This document shows, one piece after another, positions 37,129-46,724 of a stretch of 64,000 bases of DNA. How positions within the stretch are numbered: position 1 is the stretch's first letter; each line of letters starts with the position of its first letter. Both the position numbers and the translations under genes were made by a program. The notes under the pieces were generated by a model. It did no database searches, was not told the DNA's origin, and worked only from the letters and a program-made list of their open reading frames with translations. The stretch covers positions 44,979 to 108,978 of the forward strand of contig JAFWYK010000004.1 in the NCBI GenBank assembly GCA_017517685.1. Reading direction: 5' to 3'. This stretch comes from Clostridia bacterium. GTDB taxonomy: Bacteria > Bacillota > Clostridia > TANB77 > CAG-508.

Positions 37129-37184
37129 CTATAACTTTTTTATAGTACTTGGGTGACACTCTCATCACCCAAGTTCTGTTATAG
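37129..37184 (-). promoter_or_regulatory. Nested inverted repeats between dockerin and cohesin genes
   Basis: Inner arms ACTTGGGTGA (37147-37156) and TCACCCAAGT (37165-37174) form a perfect 10-bp stem; outer arms CTATAAC (37129-37135) and GTTATAG (37178-37184) could pair as well. No T-run follows on the minus strand, so a processing or stability role is more likely than termination. Confidence 0.5.
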
Positions 37185-37215
37185 TTTTTTTCCTTTACTT
37201 ACACTTTTTTAACTA

Positions 37216-40200
37216 TTATTTTGAATAGTTTAAGTTATATCCTTTTACTTCTGCTCTATGATATAAAAGTAATTTTGTATCAATTACGTTTACTTTTCCA
37301 TCATCATTAATGTCAGCAGCTTCTAATCCTTCTCCTACTAACTCTTGTCCTCTAACTTCATTTTTATGAGCTTTAATAGCTATAGAGTCTAATGAGTTAG
37401 CTACTCCGTCACCGTTAACGTCTCCTGTTACTACGATTTGGAATACTAATAATTCATTTCCATTTCCTACAACGTTTCCGTCTTTGTCTTGGATTTGAAC
37501 ATACATACCTGTTGCAACATGTCCAGATGTAATTTCTTTTCCATCTTTCATGATTACTACTTTATAATCATCATTATCTAATAATTCTGATTTGAAAGCA
37601 CTTACAGGTGTTTTTGGATTAACAGTTGTTAAATATTCATCTTCAACTTTGTATCCTAATTCTACTCCATCTACAACTGGAGCTATATCAACTGTTACAT
37701 TTACTGTAGCTTTTACTGTGTTATCAGCATTAGCTGTAGCTGTAACTGTTAATGTTTTGGCTGTTTCATCAGCTGCAACTGTTAATGTTCCGTCTTCAGC
37801 AACTTTTGTGTTTTCACTTGCGTTACCTGAAACTGACCATGTAACTGTTGTATCAGTTAAGTTTGTTCCTTCAACTGTAGCTGTGAATTTTTGTGTTGTT
37901 CCTGGTTTAACTTTTACATCTGCACTAGGAGCAACTGTTACTTTATCAACTGTTGTTACAACTTTTTCAACTGTAACTGTAGCTGTTTTAGCAACTCTAT
38001 CATCTGCTTTTGATGTAGCTTTAACTGTTAATGTTTCAGCTGTTTCATCATCAGCAACTGTTAATACACCGTTTTCAGAAACTTTTGTGTTTTCACTTAC
38101 ATTTCCTTCAACTGTCCATACAACTGCTGTATCTGTTCCTTCTGGAGCATTTACTGTAGCTGTAAATTCTTGTGTAGCACCTGTTTTAACAACAGCATTT
38201 TCTGGTGTTAATTCCATTGTTACTACAACTGGTTTATTTTCATAAACATCTACTTTAACTTGATCATTTTTTGATTGATCAAATGCTGATGATGCTACTA
38301 CATATAATGCTGGAGCTTTTTCATCAGCTGCAATTGTTAATTTTCCATTAGCATCAATTTTTGTTTCTGCTGATGAATTTCCATTAACAACCCATACAAT
38401 GTCTTTGTTATCTAGGTTTTCACCTTCAACAACTGCTTTAAACATTGCAGATTCACCTAATTTCATCATATCAACTTTTTCAGTAATTGTAACTTTTGTT
38501 ACTTTTCTTTCTACTACTTTATAGTTGATTGTTGCTTTAGTTCCTTTACCTACACATGTATCAACTGGTGTTCCATTACCTGTCATTGCTAATACTTCAA
38601 CAACACCTTTTTTATCTCCAGCTGAGTTTGTGTTAAGTGTTACATATTTACCTTCAGATTCAACTCTACCATTTTGGCTTGTTTCTCCGAAAGCTGTTCT
38701 ATTTACATCAATTGCTAATAATTGTGTAAATATTTTTGGTAAATCGATATTAACTGTATTTGGATATTGATCTAAATAAATTGGATCTTTTACTGTTAAT
38801 TCGATATTTTGATTATTTAAATTAATATTGATTGTATCTTCTCTTGCTAAGTAGTTTTCATCATGTCCACCTGATTTCATATCTAAGTATTCCATGATAT
38901 CTGTAATATCTGTAATTTGGTTATAAGATAAATCTAAATCTTTTAATGTTCCTTGAACATTTGTAAAATTGAATTTGAATTCACCAGCAATTAGGTTGTG
39001 GCTAACATCTAATTCACGGATATAATTTAATCCTTCTAATGCTCTAATATCACTAATGTAGTTGTATGCTAAACCTAATCTTCTTAGGTATGTCATTGCT
39101 GACCAATCAACTTCACTTAAATCTGTGATATAATCTGCATTAGCATCTAATTCTCTTAAACCTGTTAACTCTGAGATTCTTTCAAATCCACCAAGTTCAG
39201 CGTTATAAGAAATATCTAATTTTCTTAATTTTGCTAATGTAATATATCTTGAAACTTCACCTGAATTTGTAACAAATTTGCTAGCTAATGCTACTAAATC
39301 ATGGTATAGATTTAATTCTCCTATATGATTTGAATCTTCTACAGTTTCTTTTAAGAATATTGTTTTAACAAAATCTCTCTTTTTAATATTATTATAAACA
39401 TATGCAACTTCTTCATCTGCAGCATCTACATCAGCTCTTAAAGCTATTTCTTCTGCATCTTCAAAGTTAGTTATATCTTTAATAATTTCATAAATTTCTT
39501 CATATTGACCAATACATGTTGGTAAAGAAATTGTATGAGCTGGATCAACAGTTGTATCTGTATAATCATATGTTACTTCAGCATAATCATATAAATCCCA
39601 TACTAAATATAATGTTGTCCAAGTTAAATTAGGATATCCTAATTCTTCTAAAGAACCATTTGTATTTGTAGATCCTGTTGTTCTTCCCATCATAGCATCG
39701 ATTTCTTCCATCATAGCTAAAAGTTCAACTTCATAATCTACATTTATACCTTCAAGTTCGAATGTTTTAACTCTTTCTTTTAAGTATTCTTGTACATAGC
39801 AATATGTGCTACCTACATTTGGTTCTTCCATTCTTTTAATTAAGCAGTAATTTGCCATCTCTGCAAATAATGCTACTTCTCTTATTTCATTTATTTTTTC
39901 TACCCAGTATATTCTATCACCTGGTGTGTTTTCAAATACATCTGCAAAGTATTCTGAAACTGGATTTCCATCACCACCAAATGGTATTCCTACAATACTA
40001 GATAATAATTGTTTTTCAAAAGATGATAATGCGTCAGCATCATATAAACTTGCTAATCTTGCCCCTTCTGCTTGATATAAAGCTTTTACTTGTTCTGTTG
40101 TTCCAAGTAATTTATTATTAAATGCTTCATATTCTTCTAAAGTTTGATAATTTAATTCTGGTGTTAATAATGTTGCTAGTTTATATTCATTATTGTATAT

Positions 40201-42159
40201 TTCGTATAAAATACTTAAATAATCATATACACCATTAATGTCAATATTTAAATCACTTAGATTTTTTTCTAAATAATCCATATATCCTTTGATATAGTGC
40301 GAATTACCTGTAGTTTCATCAACTTCCCAGTAACCATAAATTGCATCTATTTTATCATTAATAGCTTCAACTTTCGCTTTTAATTCATCTTCATAGTTTT
40401 CATTTGGCTCTGTTTTTGTACTTGTAGAAACATTGCCGTTTTCATCTGTTGTTTCTTCTGTTGTTTCTTTTACTTTTTCAATTTCAGAAGCTTCTTTGAA
40501 TAATTTCATTATTTCTTTAACAGCTTCTCCGATATTTTCTCTTTGAGCATCAGCTCCTGCTTTATTAGATTTTACTCCAGATAAAGATTTTGATAAATTA
40601 CCGAATTCTCTGTCTTTTAACCAATAATTATATTCTTCTTGTAATAAAGCTTCAAATGCTGTTTTTTCAGCTTGTAATTCGTAAATTGGATCGATATCAG
40701 ATAAATAGTTGTGAGAAACATTTAAATATGATTCTAATCCTACGAATTTTTCTAGACCAGAAAGGTCTCTAATTTCTTTGTTGTTTAATACTAATGATGT
40801 AATTTTATTTACTAAAACTGTGTTTTTAATTACGAAAACTTTAGCATCATCATATGCTTTAATATATAGGTCTTTTCCTATTTCATATGCATATTCACCT
40901 GATGCTGGATCAAATTCAATTGAGTTTCCATAATTAGCTACTGGTATTTCATAACCAATTCTTTCTGAAATAACTTTACCATGATCATCAAATTCTCTGA
41001 TTATGATTTCTTTTACTGGTAGATTTACTCTATATCCATATTCGAATCCATCTTCCCATGTATATAGTTCTCCAGATTTTGGGTTATAGAAAAACGCATA
41101 GTCTCTAGTTTCTGCATCTTTAAGAACTAACCATCCTTCATTTGCTACATCTAATTCATAGATATATTTATTTGTAATAGATAGTCCGTTAGCATCTACT
41201 TGGTATGGATAACTTTCTAACTCTGGGTTTTCTGTTTGTCCATGTGTTAATTGTGTTTTAACAGCTTTGTATAAATTGCTGTCTGGTGTGAATACAGCTG
41301 TGTCTTCACTACCATGTACAACTACATATATATAGAATCTACTTCCATTTAATATGTTTGTAGCTGCTGGATTTAAATTTGCAGCACTAGCAGCTTCAGT
41401 TGGATCATCGTATATGTAGATTTCTAATTTATATAATCCTTTATATGCTACACCTTTGTCAGAAGCAATTCTAACTTTTATTTCATTATTATTAGCATGT
41501 ATTGGATTTGTGATTGAGTATAAACTTGGTGCATAATCACTATATACGTCTTCTGGAATTCCAGATTGTTTAATCCATGCAGATTTTACAAAACCCGCTT
41601 TTTCTAAAATTAGTGGTAATTGATATGAAGCTGTAATAGCTTGATCAGATGTTTCTTTCTCATCTATAATAGCTTCATGTACTATAGTAACTGTTTGTCC
41701 ACTTAATACAACAGTTCCTTTTGCATCTTGAATAGATTTAATTAACGCATCAATTTCAGAAACATCTTCTAATTGGTTTGTTGATAAATCTAAATAAGAT
41801 AAAGGTAAAGAATTTAACACACCTAAATTACTGTCTTTTGTTAAATTATTTCCTGAAAGCTCTAATTTTGTTAGGCTTGAAAAATAATCTAACCCAGTTA
41901 GGTCTGAAATTGCGTTTTCATTTAAACACATTTCAGTTACTTTAGATTTATTTTCTTCAGTAAGTGTTAATGTGTGAGTAATGTCATTACATGTAAAAGG
42001 TATCTTTTGTTCTATTAAAGAAGCTTTTACTGCGCTGTACAATTTACTGTTTAGTTGAATCCCTTCACCCTCGGCTGCAGTTACCACGAAAAGTGGCATC
42101 ATGCAGTTCAAAAGCATTATCATTACTAATGCAATTGAGATTAACATTTTCCTTTTCAT
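37216..42159 (-). CDS. Leucine-rich-repeat, Ig-like and dockerin surface protein
   Basis: A 1647-residue secreted protein. The start at 42159 has GGGAGG upstream; the frame is open earlier but without a site. Residues 1-31 are a signal peptide. LRR units appear near residues 45-110 (LTGLDYFSSLTKLELSGNNL) and again around 460-490 and 1000-1130 (GLNYIRELDVSHNLIAG). Between them lie helical, Glu/Lys-rich coiled parts (about 500-950). Three Ig-like Big-type units follow, of the form TKVSENGVLTVADDETAET. After an 80-residue module (VNPKTPVSAFKSELLDNDD onward) comes a type I dockerin (1577-1647), with calcium loops DVNGDGVANSLD and DINDDGKVNVID. No enzyme domain is evident, so it is more an adhesin or scaffold than an enzyme. 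Confidence 0.88.
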   Translation of the reverse strand: MKRKMLISIALVMIMLLNCMMPLFVVTAAEGEGIQLNSKLYSAVKASLIEQKIPFTCNDITHTLTLTEENKSKVTEMCLNENAISDLTGLDYFSSLTKLELSGNNLTKDSNLGVLNSLPLSYLDLSTNQLEDVSEIDALIKSIQDAKGTVVLSGQTVTIVHEAIIDEKETSDQAITASYQLPLILEKAGFVKSAWIKQSGIPEDVYSDYAPSLYSITNPIHANNNEIKVRIASDKGVAYKGLYKLEIYIYDDPTEAASAANLNPAATNILNGSRFYIYVVVHGSEDTAVFTPDSNLYKAVKTQLTHGQTENPELESYPYQVDANGLSITNKYIYELDVANEGWLVLKDAETRDYAFFYNPKSGELYTWEDGFEYGYRVNLPVKEIIIREFDDHGKVISERIGYEIPVANYGNSIEFDPASGEYAYEIGKDLYIKAYDDAKVFVIKNTVLVNKITSLVLNNKEIRDLSGLEKFVGLESYLNVSHNYLSDIDPIYELQAEKTAFEALLQEEYNYWLKDREFGNLSKSLSGVKSNKAGADAQRENIGEAVKEIMKLFKEASEIEKVKETTEETTDENGNVSTSTKTEPNENYEDELKAKVEAINDKIDAIYGYWEVDETTGNSHYIKGYMDYLEKNLSDLNIDINGVYDYLSILYEIYNNEYKLATLLTPELNYQTLEEYEAFNNKLLGTTEQVKALYQAEGARLASLYDADALSSFEKQLLSSIVGIPFGGDGNPVSEYFADVFENTPGDRIYWVEKINEIREVALFAEMANYCLIKRMEEPNVGSTYCYVQEYLKERVKTFELEGINVDYEVELLAMMEEIDAMMGRTTGSTNTNGSLEELGYPNLTWTTLYLVWDLYDYAEVTYDYTDTTVDPAHTISLPTCIGQYEEIYEIIKDITNFEDAEEIALRADVDAADEEVAYVYNNIKKRDFVKTIFLKETVEDSNHIGELNLYHDLVALASKFVTNSGEVSRYITLAKLRKLDISYNAELGGFERISELTGLRELDANADYITDLSEVDWSAMTYLRRLGLAYNYISDIRALEGLNYIRELDVSHNLIAGEFKFNFTNVQGTLKDLDLSYNQITDITDIMEYLDMKSGGHDENYLAREDTININLNNQNIELTVKDPIYLDQYPNTVNIDLPKIFTQLLAIDVNRTAFGETSQNGRVESEGKYVTLNTNSAGDKKGVVEVLAMTGNGTPVDTCVGKGTKATINYKVVERKVTKVTITEKVDMMKLGESAMFKAVVEGENLDNKDIVWVVNGNSSAETKIDANGKLTIAADEKAPALYVVASSAFDQSKNDQVKVDVYENKPVVVTMELTPENAVVKTGATQEFTATVNAPEGTDTAVVWTVEGNVSENTKVSENGVLTVADDETAETLTVKATSKADDRVAKTATVTVEKVVTTVDKVTVAPSADVKVKPGTTQKFTATVEGTNLTDTTVTWSVSGNASENTKVAEDGTLTVAADETAKTLTVTATANADNTVKATVNVTVDIAPVVDGVELGYKVEDEYLTTVNPKTPVSAFKSELLDNDDYKVVIMKDGKEITSGHVATGMYVQIQDKDGNVVGNGNELLVFQIVVTGDVNGDGVANSLDSIAIKAHKNEVRGQELVGEGLEAADINDDGKVNVIDTKLLLYHRAEVKGYNLNYSK

Positions 42160-42401
42160 AATAAATCCTCCCTGATTTTTTTCCTGAATATTTTTCATTA
42201 GCATAATCATAGCATTTCCATTTATTTTTGCAATAGCACTTTTTTCCAGTATTTAAAAACCAGGTCAAAAACTATTAGGGAATATTATTTGACCAGTTTC
42301 GACCCACTTTTATTAAGTTTTAATTACTTTTTTCGACAATTTTTTAATTTTTTCTACGAAATTAATAATTTTGAAGATTTTTCCATTATAATTTTTTTGG
42401 T

Positions 42402-42536
42402 TTTTCCACAAATTTTTCCACAATATTTTTTATTTAAAATCAAAATATTAATTTTTTTTATTTTTTCAGTTTTTATTTCATTTCCAAAAAAACACACTTT
42501 TTTAAAAAATATCCACATTTTTAGCCTTGTGGAAAA
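42402..42536. promoter_or_regulatory. Cluster of four DnaA-box-like 9-mers
   Basis: TTTTCCACA occurs at 42402-42410 and 42414-42422 as a 12-base-spaced direct repeat, and on the other strand at 42528-42536; ATATCCACA occurs at 42509-42517. The first three fit TTWTNCACA. The 423-base gap between the LRR/dockerin gene and tatD is T-rich and otherwise empty; it must also hold the dockerin-gene promoter. Short frames here look like chance. Confidence 0.45.
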
Positions 42537-42546
42537 CACAAAGAAA

Positions 42547-42577
42547 AAGCCTTAAAACCTTTATGGTTCTAAGACTT
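42547..42577 (-). terminator. Probable tatD terminator
   Basis: Imperfect 13-bp stem (two mismatches) between AAGCCTTAAAACC (42547-42559) and GGTTCTAAGACTT (42565-42577), followed on the minus strand by TTTTTCTTTG. It lies five bases after the tatD stop. Confidence 0.6.
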
Positions 42578-42582
42578 AGTTT

Positions 42583-43344
42583 TTATATACCAAATATTCT
42601 ACATCCATTCTCATAAGTTTGTTTCGCGACTTCTTCTTCAGTTTTATCAAGTACTTCAGCGATTTTCTGTGCCACATATTTAACCTTTCCAGAGTCATTT
42701 CTACGACCTCTAAATGGCTCAGGAGTAAGATAAGGTGAATCTGTTTCTATCAAAATCTTATCAAAAGGAACAAGTTTTATACATGGTTCAGATTTTGCGT
42801 TCTTAAAAGTAACATTACCGCTGAAAGATATGTAAAACCCTAGCTTTACAGCTTCTTTTATTAATTCTTGATTCAAAGGACAGCAATGAAAAATTCCTTT
42901 CTTTTCCACAGGTGTTTTTCTCAAAATTTCTAAAGTTTCTTGCCAAGCATCTCTTGTATGAATTACAATTGGCAATTTTAAAGAATTGGCTATTTCAAGC
43001 TGTTTTTCGAATATTTTTTTTTGAATTTCTTTGTTATTTTTGTTCCAATAATAGTCTAAACCAATTTCACCTATCGCAACAACCTTATTTTTTGATCCTA
43101 TTTTTTTTATCATTTCTATCTTATCGTCACTAAAATCATCTGTATCATTAGGAGATATTCCACAAGTGGCATATACAAAGTCATATTTACCCGCAATCTC
43201 TACTGCCATCTCACTTTTCTCAACATTGTATCCAGCACAAACAATTTTAGTAACATTATTGTTAAAAATCTCTTTTAATAATTCTTCTCTATCCTCATCA
43301 AATTTTTCATCATTATAATGAGCATGTGTATCAAAATATTCCAT
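42583..43344 (-). CDS. tatD: TatD family metal-dependent DNase
   Basis: TatD proteins are TIM-barrel metallohydrolases with 3'-to-5' DNase activity. All metal ligand motifs are present: FDTHAHYND at the start, GEIGLDYYW (about residue 90), IHTRDAW, HCCPLN and ETDSPYLTPEPFRGRRN. Length 253 is normal. The gene begins at the base after the acpS stop, so the two are likely translationally coupled. Confidence 0.93.
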   Translation of the reverse strand: MEYFDTHAHYNDEKFDEDREELLKEIFNNNVTKIVCAGYNVEKSEMAVEIAGKYDFVYATCGISPNDTDDFSDDKIEMIKKIGSKNKVVAIGEIGLDYYWNKNNKEIQKKIFEKQLEIANSLKLPIVIHTRDAWQETLEILRKTPVEKKGIFHCCPLNQELIKEAVKLGFYISFSGNVTFKNAKSEPCIKLVPFDKILIETDSPYLTPEPFRGRRNDSGKVKYVAQKIAEVLDKTEEEVAKQTYENGCRIFGI

Positions 43345-43716
43345 CTAATTCTCCTTAATTATTGCAGAAACATATGCAACTGCGTATTCTTTACAATGAG
43401 ATAAAGAGATTTCAACACTCTCTAACCCTTTAATTTCAAAGCCTAAAACAACTTCTGGCTTTCCTTTTTCAGAATTTATAACCTCGAAATCAGTCCAACT
43501 ATATTTTTCAGGAACAAATTCACTCAAAGCCTTATAAATTGCTTCTTTTGCAGCAAATCTAGCTGCATAACTTTGATATTTTGAAACCTTTCTTGCTTCA
43601 CAATATTCAATTTCACGAAGCGTGAAAATCGATTTTAAGGCGTTTTTTTCTTTTGAGTCGACTAATTTCATTATGCGATTAATTTCTATTATATCTGTAC
43701 CGACTAAAACTCTCAT
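43345..43716 (-). CDS. acpS: Holo-[acyl-carrier-protein] synthase
   Basis: AcpS transfers 4'-phosphopantetheine from CoA to ACP, needed for fatty-acid synthesis. The motifs VGTDIIEINRI at the start (Asp ligand) and ARFAAKEAIYKAL (Glu ligand) are intact, as is SLSHCKEYAVAYV near the end. The 123-residue length is normal. It precedes tatD with no gap. The terminator upstream at 43734-43762 shows that it starts its own transcript or reads from a weak promoter in the short gap. Confidence 0.95.
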   Translation of the reverse strand: MRVLVGTDIIEINRIMKLVDSKEKNALKSIFTLREIEYCEARKVSKYQSYAARFAAKEAIYKALSEFVPEKYSWTDFEVINSEKGKPEVVLGFEIKGLESVEISLSHCKEYAVAYVSAIIKEN

Positions 43717-43733
43717 TTTGGCTCCTTTACAAC

Positions 43734-43762
43734 AAAAACGCGACCTTTTGGACCGCGTTTTT
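43734..43762 (-). terminator. Terminator between the unknown membrane protein gene and acpS
   Basis: AAAAACGCG (43734-43742) pairs with CGCGTTTTT (43754-43762), with inner GGTCC-like pairing; T-run on both strands. It lies ten bases after the stop of the 419-residue gene. Confidence 0.8.
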
Positions 43763-43771
43763 CATTAATTT

Positions 43772-45031
43772 TTATGATAACAAATACATTAAGAATATAA
43801 TGTTAATTGTGTTGAAAATTAGCGAGAAAATCAACAAAATTACAATTACTGAATAGTATACATTATTCTTCTCGATATTTAAGTCCTTATATATAACCTC
43901 ATATTTATTTTGAATTTCAAGATATAAATCATCTAAAACTAAAGTTCTATTCAATGTTTTATAGTATAAAGATCCTGTATCATCTAATGTTACTTCCTTA
44001 TTCCATAGTAATTTAGTGAAATTTATAAATTTTTCCCTCATTTTTATAATTTTATCATACTCTTTAAAATCATTATTAAGCTTCATTAAGAATAATTTCT
44101 TATATAATGACAATATATATAAGTAGAAATACTGATTTTCATATTCATAAGGAAGCTTTGTATAGTTATAAGTATCAATACCTGAACACATTATATTTGA
44201 ACTTGTATTAGATAATGTAGTTTTTACGTATTTAAGCTTCTCTATTATATGAAGATTATGTTCCAAATTCGCTTTATTAAAATCTGAGTTATAATTACTT
44301 GGAAGCACATTTGCGAACTTTAAGAAATCGTTTTCAATATTTAAAAAATCTGTTTTTTCATTCCAATTACTTGTCTCAACACATACATATGAATATGTAT
44401 AAAATTGAGAATTAATAACATTTTCTTCCTTTGAAGCCTTAGGCTTTGAAGAGATTCCTGTTATTTGATTAATAAGTTCTGATAAATCATTCATATCTTT
44501 AAAAGTATCAGTTTGAATTTTTATATTTTCATAATCTTTTAATGATGCAAACTCAGAATTAATACCTTTAAATCTATAGTTAAAATCTAATAAATCCATG
44601 AATTTGTTAGTATTTTCAAGATGTGTTTTCATTGTAAAGAAGCATACACCTGTATCAAAACAAATAATTTCTATTCCTTCTATTTTAAAGAATATTCCAT
44701 TCTCTTGTCCAACTTTTCCTTGTATATCTTCTGCTAAGTCATATGAAAAACATGCTACGTGATCTTTTAAAATAACCTTTAATTTTTCATCTTCCTTCAT
44801 CTTCTCAAAGTTTCTAAGTGGCTCACCCCTAAGATCAAACGTTGGAAACAAAAATTTTCTTATGTTTGGTAAAAAGAAATTATAGATATCTAAATCTTTT
44901 TCTTTTTCAAATATCTTAAATGAACATTTCTTATCTTTTAGAAGTTTCAAAAGGTATTTATCATATTTACTTTCTTCTATAATATACGGATGAATAAAAT
45001 ACGTATATTGATATTTTGTCATTAGTTCCAA
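43772..45031 (-). CDS. Unknown protein with C-terminal membrane anchor, 419 residues
   Basis: The start is TTG, nine bases after GGTGG; an ATG three codons later is an alternative. The product is soluble for about 385 residues and ends with one or two membrane helices (YYSVIVILLIFSLIFNTINIIFLMYLL). It starts YQYTYFIHPYIIEESKYDKYLLKLLK and contains FLFPTFDLRG and IEIICFDTGVCFFTM; similar proteins occur in Clostridia but I know no function. No catalytic motif is visible. It lies 25 bases after the WG-repeat gene in the same direction. Confidence 0.7.
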   Translation of the reverse strand: MELMTKYQYTYFIHPYIIEESKYDKYLLKLLKDKKCSFKIFEKEKDLDIYNFFLPNIRKFLFPTFDLRGEPLRNFEKMKEDEKLKVILKDHVACFSYDLAEDIQGKVGQENGIFFKIEGIEIICFDTGVCFFTMKTHLENTNKFMDLLDFNYRFKGINSEFASLKDYENIKIQTDTFKDMNDLSELINQITGISSKPKASKEENVINSQFYTYSYVCVETSNWNEKTDFLNIENDFLKFANVLPSNYNSDFNKANLEHNLHIIEKLKYVKTTLSNTSSNIMCSGIDTYNYTKLPYEYENQYFYLYILSLYKKLFLMKLNNDFKEYDKIIKMREKFINFTKLLWNKEVTLDDTGSLYYKTLNRTLVLDDLYLEIQNKYEVIYKDLNIEKNNVYYSVIVILLIFSLIFNTINIIFLMYLLS

Positions 45032-45056
45032 GACTATTTACCACCTTTTTCTTTTG

Positions 45057-46580
45057 TTATTTTGTATATGCGTTAAGTTTTATATCTTCATGTCTATGCC
45101 AATCTGAAATAAAGTCAATATATAAGTATGAACTTAAGTCTCTAGATGGCTCAACAACCACTGTTCCGTCAGATTTTAATGCTCCCCATTTTCCATCTTT
45201 ATTAACAGCACAGTAACCAAATTTATTTTGTTCTTTTGCATCATCATATATGCAATCTACTATTCTATCACCATTTTTATTTTCATAGCCATATTTACCA
45301 TTTTCTTTTACTAAGAATAAAGTATTTGTAGCTAATGCTTCTTTATTTGTTTTTTCTTCAAATTTAAAGTTATAGTATTTATATTCATTTCCTTGTCTAA
45401 CTCTAATAAATCCATCTTCAACGTTTAAATCTGAAACTATTACATTTTCAAGTACTTTCACAATATTTCTATCATATATATCTGTTGTATAATTTTCATT
45501 TTCACATTGAATAAAATCAGCAGATTCTATATAAGAAATTTTTTCATAATTAAATCCTAAAACTGTATTTTCTGTTATATCTACAATTCCGTATTTTCCA
45601 TCTTTTTTAGCTATATAATAGTTTGAAAAAGCATATTTCATATCATCATATTCAGTACTTATTACTTCTGTTCCTTCTGTTGAAATTACTCCATATTTAC
45701 CATCTTTGATAACTAAAAATCTTTCTGTTTGCATATCAACAACTTGATCAAACCCTTTATCAAGAACAACTTCACCTTTTTTGTTGATAATTTCTAATTT
45801 TTCATTTTCTACTACTGCATAAAAATTATTTTTTGTTACTTTTTTAATTTCTGTATATTTTTCTTCTAGTATTTTAGAACTATCAGATCCAATCAAACCA
45901 TATTTTTCATCTTGATTTTTTACTATATATCCATCTTCATAAGATTTAGAAATATTTGTAACCTCTTGATATTCAACTGGTACAACGATTTCTTTTGTCT
46001 TACTATTTATAACACCTTTTTTGCCATCCTTTTCTAAAACTAAACTTTTTTCAATTCCTTCAATAGCATAAATATTGTCATAAATTGGTTCTGCAATTTC
46101 CTTACCAGAAAAATCGATTAAACCGAATTTTCCGTTTTCCATATATTTTAAAACGTTTTCTTCATACCAAACTGTATTACCATCTGTATTCTCTAGAGCT
46201 TCAACGTTTTCATACTCCGTTAAAATTCTATTTCCTTCTTCATTTAACACTTTTGTTCTGTATGTTTCGTTGTTATAATCAACATCATATATACCAATAA
46301 ATAAACCTTCATTTTCATCTGGTATTATAATCATTTCTTCAAAACTCGGCTTAATTATTTCATTACCTTTATTATCTATTACTCCCCACATTTCGTTAGT
46401 ATATACAGGAATGTATGTTAGCAATGTAGAGACATCTTTTGTTTTATTTTCACTTAAAATAATGTTCTTCAAAGATATTCCTATCATCATAACAACAATA
46501 ATTGTTAAAATAGTCGCCAAAACCTTTTTCTTATTAAGTTTCGGGGTTTCATCATATCTTCTTCCGCTTCTTCTACTCAT
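45057..46580 (-). CDS. WG-repeat protein with N-terminal membrane anchor
   Basis: A basic head (MSRRSGRRYDETPKLNKKK) and a membrane helix (VLATILTIIVVMMIGISL) precede at least nine WG/KYG repeats, each with the form W/YG-V/L-I-D-x-x-G-x-x-I/V-x-P-x-Y-D/E-x-I: for example EMWGVIDNKGNEIIKP, GKFGLIDFSGKEIAEP, EKYGLIGSDSSKILEE and GKWGALKSDGTVVVEP. Such repeats usually fold as extracellular beta-propeller-like arrays that bind other proteins. AGGAGG precedes the ATG. Paired with the unknown protein downstream, it may form a small envelope complex, but that is inference. Confidence 0.85.
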   Translation of the reverse strand: MSRRSGRRYDETPKLNKKKVLATILTIIVVMMIGISLKNIILSENKTKDVSTLLTYIPVYTNEMWGVIDNKGNEIIKPSFEEMIIIPDENEGLFIGIYDVDYNNETYRTKVLNEEGNRILTEYENVEALENTDGNTVWYEENVLKYMENGKFGLIDFSGKEIAEPIYDNIYAIEGIEKSLVLEKDGKKGVINSKTKEIVVPVEYQEVTNISKSYEDGYIVKNQDEKYGLIGSDSSKILEEKYTEIKKVTKNNFYAVVENEKLEIINKKGEVVLDKGFDQVVDMQTERFLVIKDGKYGVISTEGTEVISTEYDDMKYAFSNYYIAKKDGKYGIVDITENTVLGFNYEKISYIESADFIQCENENYTTDIYDRNIVKVLENVIVSDLNVEDGFIRVRQGNEYKYYNFKFEEKTNKEALATNTLFLVKENGKYGYENKNGDRIVDCIYDDAKEQNKFGYCAVNKDGKWGALKSDGTVVVEPSRDLSSYLYIDFISDWHRHEDIKLNAYTK

Positions 46581-46681
46581 AAAACCTCCTGAAAATAATT
46601 AAATTATTCCATTATTACATACATAATATATCATTTTAAGCTTTAAAATACAATATTTATAAGAAAATTTTAGTAAAAAAA

Positions 46682-46705
46682 AGAAGACTTCAAAAAAAGT
46701 CTTCT
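46682..46705 (-). terminator. Terminator of the rsmI gene cluster
   Basis: AGAAGACTT (46682-46690) pairs with AAGTCTTCT (46697-46705), 9 bp; followed on the minus strand by TTTTTTTACT. It lies about 20 bases after the rsmI stop. Confidence 0.75.
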
Positions 46706-46724
46706 AACAGTATAAAACTAAGCA

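Noticed and set aside
37592..38245. Plus-strand frame of 217 residues, Val/Thr-rich
   Set aside because: Reverse of the Ig-like repeats of the dockerin protein; no start signal.
42289..42582. Short frames in both directions before tatD
   Set aside because: Phe/Lys-rich products of a T-rich gap without ribosome sites.
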